From the NCBI GenBank assembly GCA_002914845.1, contig JXTC01000058.1, forward strand, positions 614,730-678,729: a stretch of DNA of 64,000 nucleotides, read 5' to 3'. Under the pieces are notes generated by a model. That model had not been told where the DNA came from. It saw nothing but the letters and a program-made list of their open reading frames with translations, and did not search any database. A program made the translations under genes and the position numbers. Source of the DNA: Trema orientale (taxonomy: Eukaryota > Streptophyta > Magnoliopsida > Rosales > Cannabaceae). Positions 51,111 to 63,907 of this stretch are shown here, in pieces (position 1 is the stretch's first letter; every line of letters starts with the position of its first letter).

Positions 51111-54100
51111 TATGGCTTTTTCTCCTTCTGGGTCTCTGAAATTTAACTCTATTTTCCAAGTTTCCTTACTGGGATTTTTCCAAATGAGATTTCTGTTATC
51201 CTATTTGGCCTCAATAAAGCTTGGCAACAATGTCAAGAAGGTTTTTGCTTTACTCATTCCTCAGGCTCAAATGTATCTTACTTTCCTTTTTTTTCCTCCT
51301 TTTGTTTTGTTCTTTGCTTTCTCTCTCTACACTCTCTCTCTGTCAAAAAAATACAGTGGAGAGGGAAAGAGAGAGAAGAGAGTGAGGTGAGAGAGAGAGA
51401 GTGTGTGTCTTGTTGGGCTTCAGACAAATTTTGTCTGTAATTTGTAAAATCTAAAACTATGATAGAAAGACAGAGACTCTTTGGTGGTGATTTGTTTTAT
51501 TTTACTAAATTGGGCTTTATTCAGTTGACTTCAAATTACAATATTGTCCCTTTCCATGATATTATGAACTCTCAAAGTTATTATTTCTATTTCCTTGTGG
51601 ATCGGGTTTTACCGTTTTAGTAAGTGTCAATTGATCCAGCCATAGATTATTGAATTAAAAAAAATGGATTATTAACTGAATTGCTCCAATTATGTTAACA
51701 AGAGTATATCAAATATTTTGACCATGAAAGTGTGATTCCAAGATTTTCAGCAGTCCCATTTTACTTAGATATGAAATATATATTATTTTTTTGCAACTTA
51801 AGTCTTTAATTAACTCATTTATTAAAAAAAAAGTTCACCCAAAACATTAACATGAGTGCTAAATCCATTTTCTATTCAATTCATTTGTCTCAATGCTGGG
51901 TCAAACATTGACTAATTACTTATTTATTGACTAATTACTAAAATTTCATAGCAAAACAATTATTTAGACTTTCATATTCTATTTAGTCTTATCCTCTTAA
52001 TGACATATTTGAAATTTGTTCAAGAAAGGGCATTCTAGTCCAAAAAAATAACTCCACGTGCAAATAGGATTGGATGGGAAACGGTCCACTATTCAATGAA
52101 ATAGGGGCATTCTAGTGATTACTTAGATTAACGTCAAAGTATTCACATATATGAATTATGATATATATCCGCTCCGGTTGAGTAAGTAACCTATCAAGGC
52201 AGATTCTAAATTTAACGGTTCCTTTAAAATTAGTACAAGTTTGAAAGTGAGAGTGAACTATTTTCCCATATTACCCCTATTAGAAAATCCACCAAACATA
52301 ATACATTCTCATATTTCATAATCCAGTCAAAATACGACACTTGTCATGCTATAATCACTCAGCAGAACTCCGACACCTTTACCAACTTTCCCAATTAAAA
52401 TGGTTTTATGTAAATAAATAAACCGGTTTGTCAAAAATAAATAAATAAATAAACCGGGATTGGGGAGTAACAATACAAATTACATCTCATTCCAAAAAAA
52501 ACTACAATGAACAATACTTGTCTTGAATTTGTAGTTCAATACATTTTTCTTTTTTCCACCATTTTCTAAAGGATTCGAACTAAAGACTTTATATGATTAT
52601 TATCAAATTTCTCATGCAACTACTACATCTTCTAATTATTTTTTTTTTTTGGGGAGAATTCGTCCTCCTATTCTTAATTATACAATATCATTTTGTTTTC
52701 CTTAATAAAAGAAGTATAATTAACATTCCATCAGGAGAAAAAAAAATAATATAATTAAGTAGTCACGATACTAACTTTTAATTACATTATGACTCAAAAC
52801 TTAGTATAAATAAATAAAATAGTGGTTAATCAAAGTTTCACCTAAATCCAGATCATGATATGTTCAATTGTCTTTATCCTCGCATATCCTTTATTTTTTA
52901 ACTTGAAGAATACATACTTTACCTTTTCTTTAGGTTAGTGTATTAATGTTACCGTGACTTTTAGTAAAGAGCTACATTCCAAGAAACAAGCTAATTGGGG
53001 AGCTTAAAGTGAAATGCACTTGTGTAATTGAATGTGTCAATATCAAAATAGATCTTAAACCATTCTATTTGTTCTTTGCTTTTCAGGCGGTCAAAGGTAA
53101 AAAGGGGCAATATTGTTCTTTGATCACAAGTTTCCCCTTTAACACATAGTCATTTGTTTCTAATATTGTTAATAGTGTCTATTTTTCACTAGTTTATTAT
53201 GTGCCTTCATACCATTTTATTTATTTATTGAACTACCAATATCCTAGTTCTGGTGTAGATCCATTAAAAGACAATAGTAGTCGTTCTATACGCCTCATCC
53301 GTGGTATTAGTATGTTATTTTTCACTTCATTTACTAAATGAAAGATATGCTATTTTGCACCCAAAAAAAGGTGGCCATTGGGAAGTTGGTACTTGGTTAA
53401 TTTATGTGCTTTTTACTGATGTCGGAGGCATGTCCCTGCATATCATATTTTCAAAAGTTCGGTTATTATAATGATATTGTAACAACTCGTTTGTTGGTGT
53501 TAATAGATAGTATATAGTTTCAAATTTTGACCCAACTGACTTAATGACCATAAAATTTGGGCTCCATAATAATTTTGTAGATAGGACACAATATATATAT
53601 TTTTTGACACGATATATTAGAACCTATAAAAGCACGATATACTTTTCTTTTTTTTTTTTTCCTATTAGAAATTTGTATATTGAGTTCTCAATAATTATGT
53701 CTTATGATATATTCAACGATCTATTAACAGAAAATAAGGTGCATAATTCTTCTTTTAATTCTTTATATCATTAGATATTTTTGTAGCAACAACTTTATGG
53801 CTACATTTATTAATCTGTAATGGACAATAATTAACTAAATTTGATGCTTATTCTTAGATTACTAATATATGTATATAAACATTAAAAAAGAGAATTTGGG
53901 TTGATTTCAATTCCACCTTCTAGTATATATTCTCACTTCTCTTCGAGTTAATTATTTCTCTTTACACTTAATTCCGTTACAAGCTAGTGAACTTGCCTTA
54001 TATTCAGTCTTGCAAATATTTTCTTCTATGCCATGACATACAAATGTCATCATCTATTTTCTTCTTCCGGAGAGAACAAAAAATTGTTCTAATCAATCAT

Positions 54101-57100
54101 GCTAGTACTTATTCTTAAGAGGATGCCATTGAGGAAGGATATTTATAAATGGGTGGAAAGCATTACTCCTTATATATATTTATGCGTATATTTTTAAGGA
54201 ATGTGGCCCTTGTTGCGGACATAGTCTTAATCTTCCAAGTAAAGGCATAAAATTAATGGTCCTGATTGATATTCTGCGCTTAATTATTTGTTCGTAACCT
54301 CCAATTTACATTAATTAGCAAATGAAAGTAAGTACTTATTCATATGTATATATACATGTACATGTACACAGACTTTTCAAGAAACTTGTTGCCAAATTTC
54401 AGTAACAAGCAAGAAAACTTAATAAAATTGTAGAGTTACCTTTCATTTATCCTTGTATACATGTATAAAATTCATATATCCTTGTATATTAATTGAGATA
54501 AACGTTTCTCTCTACATTTTTCCCAAAACACTCATTTTGTTAAATTCTACTAAAAACAAAGAAAATTTGTTAAACTAGCGTGTAAATTGTAAATATTATA
54601 GATTTTTCCATGTTTTAAAGTACTATAAAGCAAAAATAACAGTAATAGTGGCATAGCGGTAATGGACGATCCCTCCATAGCTCTATCTCTTATCCGTCAA
54701 GGGTATGATATTGGTGCTCTATGTTGTCTTCTGAAATAATGATGTTGTATTACTCGCATGGACAATCTACAAATAATTGACGAAAATGTGAACCGATCAC
54801 TCTTCGTTTCATATATGGTCTCAGATCAGATTCCTAAATTAAATGACGGTGAGATAAAAATGTGACGAGACTACCGATCTCTTTTATTCATGAAGTAAGA
54901 AAGGGATAAAAAAAAAAAAGTATACATAAAAGTAAAGTGAGACTGAGACATAAGGTAAAACTAATTAGTAAAATCAACGTATGAAAGTATAGAGCAAAAG
55001 TCATGTGTTTCCATAACACTATCCGTTGGTGGGTGGTTCTAGTATTGATGTTTGCAGCCAGTGGTGCAGAAACAACAAGAGTCCATTTTTCATTTTCATT
55101 TTTTTGATGTATCACTAGAAATAGAGCTGCAACTTTCTTTGTTGTTGGGTAACGTTTTTTTTCTGAACTTTCATTTTCAACCCTACTGGCCATCAGTGTG
55201 GATCAAAACAAAACCCCATATTTTGAGGGGACCCATATATATGATCAGCCTCCGGTTGTTGCCAAATTTTGCCTCCCCAATAGAACTTTGCCACATTGCA
55301 CATTTAAGTTTGAGGAACTCATACTTTCAAAAAAAAAAAAAAAAAAAGTGTTTGAGGAACTCATTATGAATCATTAGGCCACGTGTATAAGCGACCAAAA
55401 TCTTTAGTTTCTCTTTTACCCCCTAAGATGCATAGTTTTTACTTTTTACTCCTTTTTTTTTCTCAACCAGTGAATCTGTAATTATGGTATGATTACCAGT
55501 TCATTACAAGTTGATTGGGATTTATTATTAGAAAGTAAATATGGGAAAAGAAAGTAACTCTTTTTACATGATTTTGAGGTTAACCCATAAAGAGAAGTGA
55601 AAAAAATGTGAAAAACCTTGCATTTGGTAATTCCAATTAGCCAATAGCCATGACGCACATGTGAAACTGGACAGGTGGCGGGTCATGTGGGCTCCACATG
55701 TGCAATCAAATTGTGGGGCCCATCGAAAAGCATTGAGATCAAAGGGTCCTAGATGCATATGAGGACTGGACTTTTTGGTCTCCCTCAAGAGCTGATCTCG
55801 GATTTGATATTTGAATTTGAAGATGGTGGTGATACCGGTGGTACGCCAATTCAACAGTCGGTGCCTCGGTGGGGAGAACATGCAAATGTTAATATGGTAA
55901 TTGACTTAACAAAAATTATATTTATACCACATATTGCATTTTTCCCACACAAAAAATAAATAAATAAATAAAGTTAAACCAATCATGCACCAGTTGGAAC
56001 TGATTATTCCAGCTAAAAATAATGGTCATAGAATATTGACTTTTGTGTGCCGTCAAAGTGCACGGATTCACCCATGTGAACTCAACGCCGCAGCAACTCG
56101 AAAATAAATAATGTCGTTTATGACAGTGATGAAACATTATACAATTCATAATTTTTTACTTGATATCCAATAAGCATTGTTCTTGTTGGATATTGGCATA
56201 GGAACCAGTATTTAAGTACTAGTAGTATATACTAACACGAAAAAAAAAAAAAAAAGTACTAGTAGTATATTGTCCATGCATGCATTTCTAAATTAACCAA
56301 ATAAAAAATCAATTTGACATTCATTGCGATTAGGTACTTTTTTCGAATCTAAACGTTTTAATAATGTTTTAGTTTCCTTCAAAAAAAAAAATGTTTTAGT
56401 TGGTCCAAATTAAATTACGATTTAATCTTGTTTTACTCCTTAAATTTTAAAATTAGCAAGTTAACAACTATATTCCTAAATTGTTTAACAAGTTTTTTAT
56501 TTAGTTTTAATTCTTTTATCAAAATTAAGGATTAGTTTCACTCTTGGTCCATCAATTTTGAAAGAATATTATCGTTTCAGTTGTTTTCCATTAAGATAGT
56601 TAAGAAAAAAATATAATCAAGTGCTAATGACTACTGAGACTGACCATATACTTATTCTTTATATCTGTGCATTTGAGCCATTTTTACAATTGGTATGCAT
56701 GCATATGATTTGGGTCAATCTTTTCTGCTAAACCATTATAGGCTGCTATTTTCTTTCATTTTATGTATAATTTGTCGTTTATTGTCCACAGTTTTGGAGA
56801 TATATGCATATTTTTATTCAGAGAATAGTGACCAGTTCAATTTGAGCATTGTTATTTATAGTAAAGACCAAGGGATATGTTGCCTAGAATGTGAACAAAA
56901 TACCCATTGAATTTGTTTTGAGAAGACCGTTGAATCAGAATTTGTCTGTGAGTCCAAGCAAAAGGGCAAAACCATAACTATTTTGAGTTGCTACCAAGAA
57001 AAAATGATTTCGCTTTCTCTCCAACATTCTAAATCATTCAACTTGGACTTTTCTCTGTGTTACTCTTTGCCTTGCGTTACGCTGAGGACTACAAAGATTC

Positions 57101-58395
57101 CTCCCCCCCAGAAAAAAAAAAAAAAAGAAATGTTATATTGCTTTAGGCTTGTGAGGTAGGGACTTTATTTTAAGTTGCTTAAATTCCAGATAAATCTTTG
57201 CCCTTTTGATGCTTTGGATGCAAGAAATTTCTTTTTGAAATTACTAATGTTGGAAATTTTGGAATGTAATAAGAATAATAATAAATAAAGACTTCACAAT
57301 CTTCCTTTTGTTTCATGCTTTAGACCAGCTTTGACAATTATCATCATTGTCCCTATTTGCTCCCTAATATTGAAAGTAGACACTTTAATTTTGAAACATA
57401 TCAGATTCAACAAAGGAGACAAACAATCTTGTCATAAACTTTTATGTATTTCAACACCTACTAAAGTATAGTTTAAATGCTTAACTCAACTTTCATTACC
57501 AAAAGATTCAAGTTTGTCCCAACTTTTATGGATTTCAAACAATTGCTAAAGTATATAGGTTAATTAAGTGCTTAAGAAACTTTCAATACCAAAAGATTCA
57601 AGCTTAAAAAGCTAACACGATCAAGAGAATTTCCAATTTCAACAATCAAATCTCGGATACTTTTTTGCATATTTGAGCAACCTTCTCCTTTGGGTATCAG
57701 CTACTTGTTCTATATCAAAATATTTTCTTTAATTCCCTTTCCAAAAGAGAAGTGGGTACTTTACGTGTAATACATTTCGATCCAACAAACTTTGGAGGTA
57801 CACTTCAATTTCTCAACTTGACTCTAGAAATCTCTTACCCAACAAGAACATATACCCTTGTATTTTAGGGGACAGCACTAACAAAGTAATTGATTCCGGC
57901 GCAAATTTTATACCTTCAGAAGTTTTATCGTGGCTTCATTCACATTCTATAAACAGCAATATACAAGTTTCATTTTGCAATCAGTTGAAAAATACTGACA
58001 AACAGAAAAAAGAAACGCCCCTTTGTAATATTCAACTGGTTTGAGAAAATAACAAAACCATGAGAGAGAAACTAGTTTGAGAGTGCTCTCAGGCAGTTTT
58101 ACTCAAATATACATACGCACACGCACCTATGTATCAAAGTCTCCACACAGAGTTAGCCTACAGGATAGAAACTTCATTAGCATTTACGAAAAATAGAAAA
58201 TAGATGACACCGATTTTTTAAGACTTGCTTGGATTCACTTTTGTTTTCTGTTTTTTATTTTTTTTAAACAAAAAAATAGTTATTTTTCTTTGGAAGTTCG
58301 CTTGACAACTTGTTTTCGTTTTTCGTTTTTGAAAATTGTTACCAAAAATTTCAAAAAAAGTGGTAACAAAAAGTTTCTAATACTTTTATTTTATT
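51111..58395. other. Gene-poor AT-rich spacer
   Basis: About 7.3 kb without recognisable coding sequence. Contents: GA/GT microsatellite (51380-51407), a degenerate 84-bp tandem duplication (57437-57604), a possible pol III promoter-like patch (54649-54717) and many homopolymer runs. Short ORFs have no family resemblance. It probably contains old, unrecognised repeats. Confidence 0.4.
57437..57604. repeat. Diverged 84-bp tandem duplication
   Basis: AACTTTTATG(T/G)ATTTCAA at 57437 and 57521, each followed by CTAAAGTATA, a TGCTTAA block, ACTTTCA and TACCAAAAGATTCAAG. Divergence shows the duplication is old. Confidence 0.75.
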
Positions 58396-58567
58396 GGGCG
58401 CGTCTACAGTAGGGGCGCCCCTACGTAGGGCCATGTCTATTCACCGTTGGATGAGAATCTATATATAAATAGATTCTCCACAGATTCCCGTTATTCCCCA
58501 AAGATTCCCATCCAACGATAATTAAGACATGACCTTACGTAGGGACGCCTCTACCGTAGCTATCCCC
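58396..58567 (+). mobile_element. Palindromic MITE, copy C
   Basis: 172 bp, same orientation and ends as copy A (GGGCGCGTCTACAGTAGGGG at the left, TAGCTATCCCC at the right), with several point differences. The flanks TTATTTTATT and TTATTTTTTT agree at 9 of 10 positions. Confidence 0.87.
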
Positions 58568-59183
58568 TTATTTTTTTAAACAAATTTTAAAAACAAAAGA
58601 ACAGACAAATATTTGTACACAAGTGCTTATATACATATATGTATATACATACATAAATATAAGTCTATATGACTTTCCACTTGTTATTTGTACTTTATTA
58701 TTTTTGAAAATAAGTAGTGAAATAAAATTTTGCCAAACATGTTTCTTGTTTTTAAAAATTGAAAATCAAAACAAAAATTTTACTTCTATTTTCAATTTGT
58801 TTAAATAAAAAACTAGAAATGAATCCAAACATGCCCTTAATGTGCAGGCTTCTGAGTAGAGCATTTCGTAGCTAGTGTGTAAAAATAACTAGTAGCAAGA
58901 TCGACAATATCGAGTCCACAGCACAAACAGTAGTCTTCATTCTTCAAAACCAGAGCAAATAGAAATCAGATGGCCCAGTTCAGATTAGTGTTTCAATTTT
59001 GATTTTCATTTTTTCACTCTAATACTAGAAGAAGTGAAAGTTCTAGGCTTTTCTGAAAAAAAGGGAGACAATGAAATTGTGATTAAATTAGGGATGAGCG
59101 ACAAATACACTAGGATGTTCCAGTTACAATACAGATATCTCCATCATGGATTTTCTACCATAAACACAGAAACCAGTCTAATC
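58568..59183. other. Spacer and trihelix gene 3' UTR
   Basis: AT-rich sequence between MITE copy C and the trihelix stop codon; it should contain the gene's 3' UTR. Nothing else seen. Confidence 0.4.
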
Positions 59184-60320
59184 TTAGTTGCTGCTATCAC
59201 TGTTATTGTTATTGTTGTTACTATGATGATTACTGGCATTCCCAATCCCACCCCTTCTCCCATGCTTGAGCTGTGTGATCTCCAACTGCGTCTTCATAAA
59301 GAACTGCATCCTCTGCAACTCCAACTCCTTAGCAAACTTCATCCTCTGCTTCTCCATCTCCACCACCTGCTGCAACTTTGAGCTCTCAGCATGCTCATAC
59401 GCCTCCCCGAACTTCAATATCGCCTGTGTCAATTCCTTAACCGCACTTCCCCATCCCTTCTTCTCTCTTCCTGCCCTCAATGTCCCTCCTCCTACCCTCC
59501 CGGGATTGGAATTCGCATTCAAATTCATCTCCCTCCCAATCCTCGGTCGCTTCCTCTCGTAAAAATCCATTGGGAAACTATCCGTCGAGGCTGGCGACGC
59601 CTCTCTCGACGAGCCTGAGTCCACTGGACCCCGTCTCTTGAACTGCATCTTCTGGTTCTTCAGCTGAACTGGCTGAATATGGGGTTTCTGGTCTCGCTGT
59701 CCTTGATACGGACTCGACCCACGAACCCCAACCGGGATTCCCAGCGGCACCTTGTGTGTCTGCTGCGAAGACACAGCCATAGCATTATGACCGCCAGCAC
59801 TGGCGATCTTCACAGTGGGGCCAATCAAATGATCAAGCCTATCATAGAAAGGCCATTTGCTAGGCCCTCCGCCGGACGAAAGCTTAGCCTTCTCCAGCTT
59901 ATACTTCTTCTTCACAGTATCAATCCTGTTCTTGCACTGAATATCCGTCTTTGGGGCCTTTGTGTAGTCATCTCTACCGCTCACAATATCCGCCACCTCT
60001 TTCCAATGCTTCTGCTTCAGATTCCCTCTACTGAGCTCCAAATACCGCTCACCCCACGCGTCGATCAAAACCGACGTAGCCCCTTCACTCCAGCAATCCT
60101 CTCTTCCACCGCCGCCGACCCCTCCCCCTCCTCCTCCTCCTCCTCCTCCGCCATTCCTAGTCTGTTGTATAGGGAGTGCCAGGGTCAAAGCATTCTGGGG
60201 CGCCGGCTGCTGAGGTGGCGCCGCCGCCACCGTCACCGTAATCCGTCCGACGGGCCTCGGAGACGCCGGAGATCCGCTCCCCGGAGAGAGATGCGATTGG
60301 ATCTCGTCCTCCTCCTCCAT
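59184..60320 (-). CDS. Trihelix transcription factor, SIP1/ASIL2-ENAP1 clade
   Basis: A single coding exon of 378 residues starting MEEEDEIQSHLSPGSGSP. A poly-Gly run (about residues 75-92) precedes the trihelix DNA-binding domain: EDCWSEGATSVLIDAWGERY, LSRGNLKQKHWKEVADIV, then TDIQCKNRIDTVKKKYKLEK. These give the three spaced Trp and the helices that bind GT-elements. A SKWPFYDRLDHLIG block follows, as in SIP1-clade proteins. The C-terminal long helix (VKELTQAILKFGEAYEHAES, QQVVEMEKQRMKFAKELEL) is a likely coiled coil for dimerisation, ending in an Asn/Ser-rich tail. Homologues repress seed-maturation genes or act with EIN2 and histone modifiers; the target here is unknown. A 5' UTR intron fits 60734-60367, which argues against starts upstream of 60320. 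Confidence 0.93.
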   Translation of the reverse strand: MEEEDEIQSHLSPGSGSPASPRPVGRITVTVAAAPPQQPAPQNALTLALPIQQTRNGGGGGGGGGGGVGGGGREDCWSEGATSVLIDAWGERYLELSRGNLKQKHWKEVADIVSGRDDYTKAPKTDIQCKNRIDTVKKKYKLEKAKLSSGGGPSKWPFYDRLDHLIGPTVKIASAGGHNAMAVSSQQTHKVPLGIPVGVRGSSPYQGQRDQKPHIQPVQLKNQKMQFKRRGPVDSGSSREASPASTDSFPMDFYERKRPRIGREMNLNANSNPGRVGGGTLRAGREKKGWGSAVKELTQAILKFGEAYEHAESSKLQQVVEMEKQRMKFAKELELQRMQFFMKTQLEITQLKHGRRGGIGNASNHHSNNNNNNSDSSN

Positions 60321-60850
60321 GAAATCCCTGTTCTCGTCGGCCGGTGTACAGAAGAATATCTCCGATCTAAGACAAAAGACAGTCAACACTTAAGCCCTTT
60401 CATGGGTCATCACCGATCTAAAAATTGGGGGGTTTTGCAGAATCAGGGGAACGAGGGTTAGGGTTTCAGTGGGGACGACGAACCCTTGACCAAGATCGGT
60501 ACTTTCAGATCGGAAAATCTTCTCTTTAATAAACCCACCAATATCTGAATCCTAAAACCCTAAGACATAAGCCAAGATCTGAAACCCAAACCCCCAAAAA
60601 CCCAGATAAAACAAATGCATTAAACCTCCATAAACCAAACATTCAAATCTCAAAAACCCTAGAAAACACACACAGAAACAACCAGAGCTGCAAAACCCTA
60701 AAATTAATAGATGAAATCACAGAGAGAGACGTACCTAAGAAGAGATCAATCTCTGAGTCGGAGAAGATCGATGGCTTGATCGATCGGATTCTGAAATTAG
60801 GGTTTTGAAAAGGGTACCGGCATTTTCGCTTTTTCTCTCTTTCTCTCTCA
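60321..60850 (-). promoter_or_regulatory. Trihelix gene 5' UTR with leader intron
   Basis: Minus-strand donor TTCTTAG|GTACGT (60734) and acceptor TTTGTCTTAG|ATCGGA (60367) delimit a ~370-bp leader intron ending 46 bp before the ATG. A GA-rich leader lies at 60833-60851. Confidence 0.6.
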
Positions 60851-63332
60851 CAGTATAAATCGTTTTGTTATTTTATTTTTATTTTATTTTTACGTTGACG
60901 GAAAAAACAGAGAAGAGACAGAGTTGGGGTGGGTGGGGTTTGACGGCTACCGTCGAAGGGTACGGAAGGACGTGCCGAATGGGGAATGGGATTGGTGAGG
61001 TGGCAGCATGTGATTGGTTCAGGCAAGGCATACATCGTCACCGGCGTGACGGGGTACGTACGTTGGTAATTATTTGACTTAAAAATCCACGCACTTTCAC
61101 TGTAATTACCGATCGTACTTGTTGCCAACCTTGTCCCACTTTCTTCCCTATTTCTGGCGTTAACCTCCATACATCTATCTGACATATTTTGGGGTCACTT
61201 TAAAAATTTAGTTTGTTTTTTTTTTTTTCTTTCTTATTATTTATAATAAATCAAAATAAATACTATTTCAACTCTTTTGTTTAAGAAAGCAAAACAATAT
61301 CAAACAAAAATGATTATAGAATTCATGAATTGAATCATGAATAGTAGTACTATTGGCCCATCGGTTGAGTTTGGGGACAATAAAGTCATTTGAAGTCATT
61401 AGGTGCATTTAGGTGGAGGAGGCAGATAATTGAAACAAATTAATAATAAAAGTTCAGTTAAAAATAGCGTGTTCGTGGAGAATTTGGGTCAAGTTATTTC
61501 ATTCACGGCAAAGTTATGCATATATATAAGTGTGGTAATCAGGCGCGCTCACCGCAATTTTAATTGACCGCCAAGTGTAAGTATCGACGCCAAGTGTAAG
61601 TATCGCTTTAGTCCCCCAAAATGAACTGGCCTTCAGACACAGTCACATGGCATGAAATGCCACGTGAACTATACATATGGATCTCTTATAGAATGCCACG
61701 TATTTTGACAAATACTTCTAATTTTTTTTCTTTTAATTATATATATATTTTTTTTTCGCCCTCTCTTTTCCACTTTTTTGGACACTCGACGATCATAATT
61801 GCTTTTTTTAAAAATAAATAAATAAAAACATGCAAACAGTGATGATTTGCACTAGGAACACTCCATAAGCCAAATCAAAGAAAAATTAATGTATAGGGTT
61901 ATATGCAAAAGAAAAAAAAAAAACCTCAAGTATGATATTTTTGTAATTTTAATCCTGATTTTTGGTTTGTGCAAATCTCCACATTTAAAATCTCTACAAA
62001 TTTATATCTTCTGCATATAAATTGACTAACAAATTTTTCACTAAAAATGTAATCTAAATTGAGCATATCTTATCTGTTAACTAATACAAAAAATTTATTG
62101 AAAATAACTTAAAACAGTTAGTACAAATCACTTAATCTATACACATAACGTATAAATTAGCAGAAATTTGAAATGTAGAAGTATAATTTTGCACAAGTCA
62201 AATTAAGGTTAAAATTGCAAAAATGTCTTACTTCAATTTTTCTTTTTTTTTTCTTTTTTTTAGTTATCCCTAATTGATAATTTGAAACGTTCTGTTTTAT
62301 GTTTATATATAGATTTGTACCCAAATGAACATGTCAAAATTAAAAGCACACACTAATATATATATACACACACATATGATTCAACAAGATTTTAGCACTT
62401 GTCAATCTTGTGAAAAAACTTCTGGTATATGATTCTTTCATTCTTCTCTTTCTTTTTTTTTTTTTTTTTGAGAATATAGTTTTTTCTTCTGTAATATGTG
62501 TGGACTAAACTACTTGTTTATTCATTTTCTCTTGCTTGGATCTACATATTTTCTACCATAAATGTACAATTATACTTCTAATCATTTTGGACAAGTATGA
62601 CTTCTAAATCCAAAAGTTTGGACAACAAATTCCACTTATGATATAATCAACGTCATCGACGACAAATCAACTGGATCAGACGATGAGACCATCATCGGCC
62701 AACTTCTCATCGTCTGCAGCATCATGGACCCTTAAAACCTTTGATTGATAAGAGAATGGGGAGCAAAATTTTCACTGAAATTCGGCTGAAGTCACTTTGA
62801 CGAATTTATATTTTGTTTGAACCCCAAAAAAAAAAAAACAAATACATGCAGGCCCCACTTTTCAGGATAAGTCACCTTCACTTGCAAAATTATCCAGCTT
62901 GGGATTGTTAATATTTTTGTTTTTCCTTGTTATTTAGGTGGAAGGGGTATCACGACCCAAACTCCGAGTTGGTGACAGAGGGGAATTTCACTGAGATTAA
63001 AAGTTTCTTGATTTAGTTTAAAAAGGTCTTAAAAGTTTTGAATTTAGAAAATAATCCATTTAATAAAAAAATTTAGAATTCCATCAAGTGAACTATCCCA
63101 CAGTTTGTAGTCACCATTAAATATAGACTAAATTATAATTAGAAAACCAAATTCAAATAGTTGTCATGCATTATCATCATCTACTACAACTATCAAGTAT
63201 CAATATGGCATATATGGTCTACAAACATAATTCAAAGTAGTATTCTTAGTTAACGCTATCCAGTCTATTTAATCCAAAGTAACAACAAAACTACCAAACT
63301 TGGATCCAAAGTTCCAGCATTACCACGTCAAT

Positions 63333-63436
63333 GAACTACTCTCGAAAGATAGCCTTTAATCCTCCTGGTTACCAAATTCACAACGAACTACTCTCAAAAG
63401 ATAGCCTTTAATCCTCCTGGTTATCAAATTCACACT
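63333..63436. repeat. 52-bp tandem duplication
   Basis: GAACTACTCTC(G/A)AAAGATA at 63333 and 63385, each continuing through GCCTTTAATCCTCCTGGTTA and CAAATTCACA with few differences. Confidence 0.95.
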
Positions 63437-63571
63437 GAACACCACTTGAGGAAGGAAGGTAAGGGGTGAGCATACAAGGCCCAGTAGGTAAGTAGTTACC
63501 TCGTTTGAAAACCTTCTTATTTGTGATGGAGAGTTTTCTGCATGGTTATTTTCATCCAAAATACATTTGCA

Positions 63572-63574
<3 letters not shown>

Positions 63575-63612
<38 letters not shown>
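63575..63612. repeat. (TA)19 microsatellite
   Basis: Uninterrupted TA units; a second shorter array follows at about 63634-63651. Confidence 0.97.
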
Positions 63613-63616
<4 letters not shown>

Positions 63617-63830
63617 TCAAAAACGGACAATCCATATATATATATATATATGAAAAACAATATGATCAAAACCAGTCAATTTATAAGCATATGACACAAA
63701 TTATCCCATACTCATGAGTTTACATCCTCGCATCATGGAAACTCAAGGTGTTGACACTATGTGTGCCAGACAACTTACCTAACACCTAAACCCATACCAG
63801 GAGGAGGCATCCATGTGTCGCCTACCAAAC

Positions 63831-63900
63831 CTGGAGGGGCAACCGCCTTGCCTACAACTGCCAACCTAGAGGGGCAGCCAAATTACCTACACCTGCCAGT
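63831..63900. repeat. 35-bp tandem repeat, two units plus partial copies
   Basis: CTGGAGGGGCAACC... at 63831 and CTAGAGGGGCAGCC... at 63866, each ending with CCTAC(A)A/CCTGCCA; a partial unit (ATGGAGG) follows and another precedes. GC-rich compared with the surroundings. Confidence 0.8.
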
Positions 63901-63907
63901 ATGGAGG

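Larger units (their letters stand above)
60851..63907. other. Intergenic spacer at the right end
   Basis: AT-rich, without recognisable genes. It contains a short duplicated word (CGCCAAGTGTAAGTATCG at 61571 and 61590), a 52-bp tandem duplication (63333-63436), (TA)n arrays (63575-63612 and about 63634-63651) and a 35-bp tandem repeat (63831-63900). The trihelix promoter lies at its left end. Confidence 0.45.

Noticed and set aside
55564..55881. Minus-strand ORF of 105 residues in the gene-poor spacer
   Set aside because: No domain, no splice structure and no codon-like pattern; treated as chance.
60320..60389. Upstream in-frame start for the trihelix protein
   Set aside because: The extension crosses a strong splice acceptor (TTTGTCTTAG at 60367) and begins with a non-ATG codon; the ATG at 60320 fits the family.
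59679..60461. Plus-strand ORF of 260 residues opposite the trihelix gene
   Set aside because: The minus strand encodes a clear trihelix protein; the plus-strand product is a GC-rich mirror with no family features.
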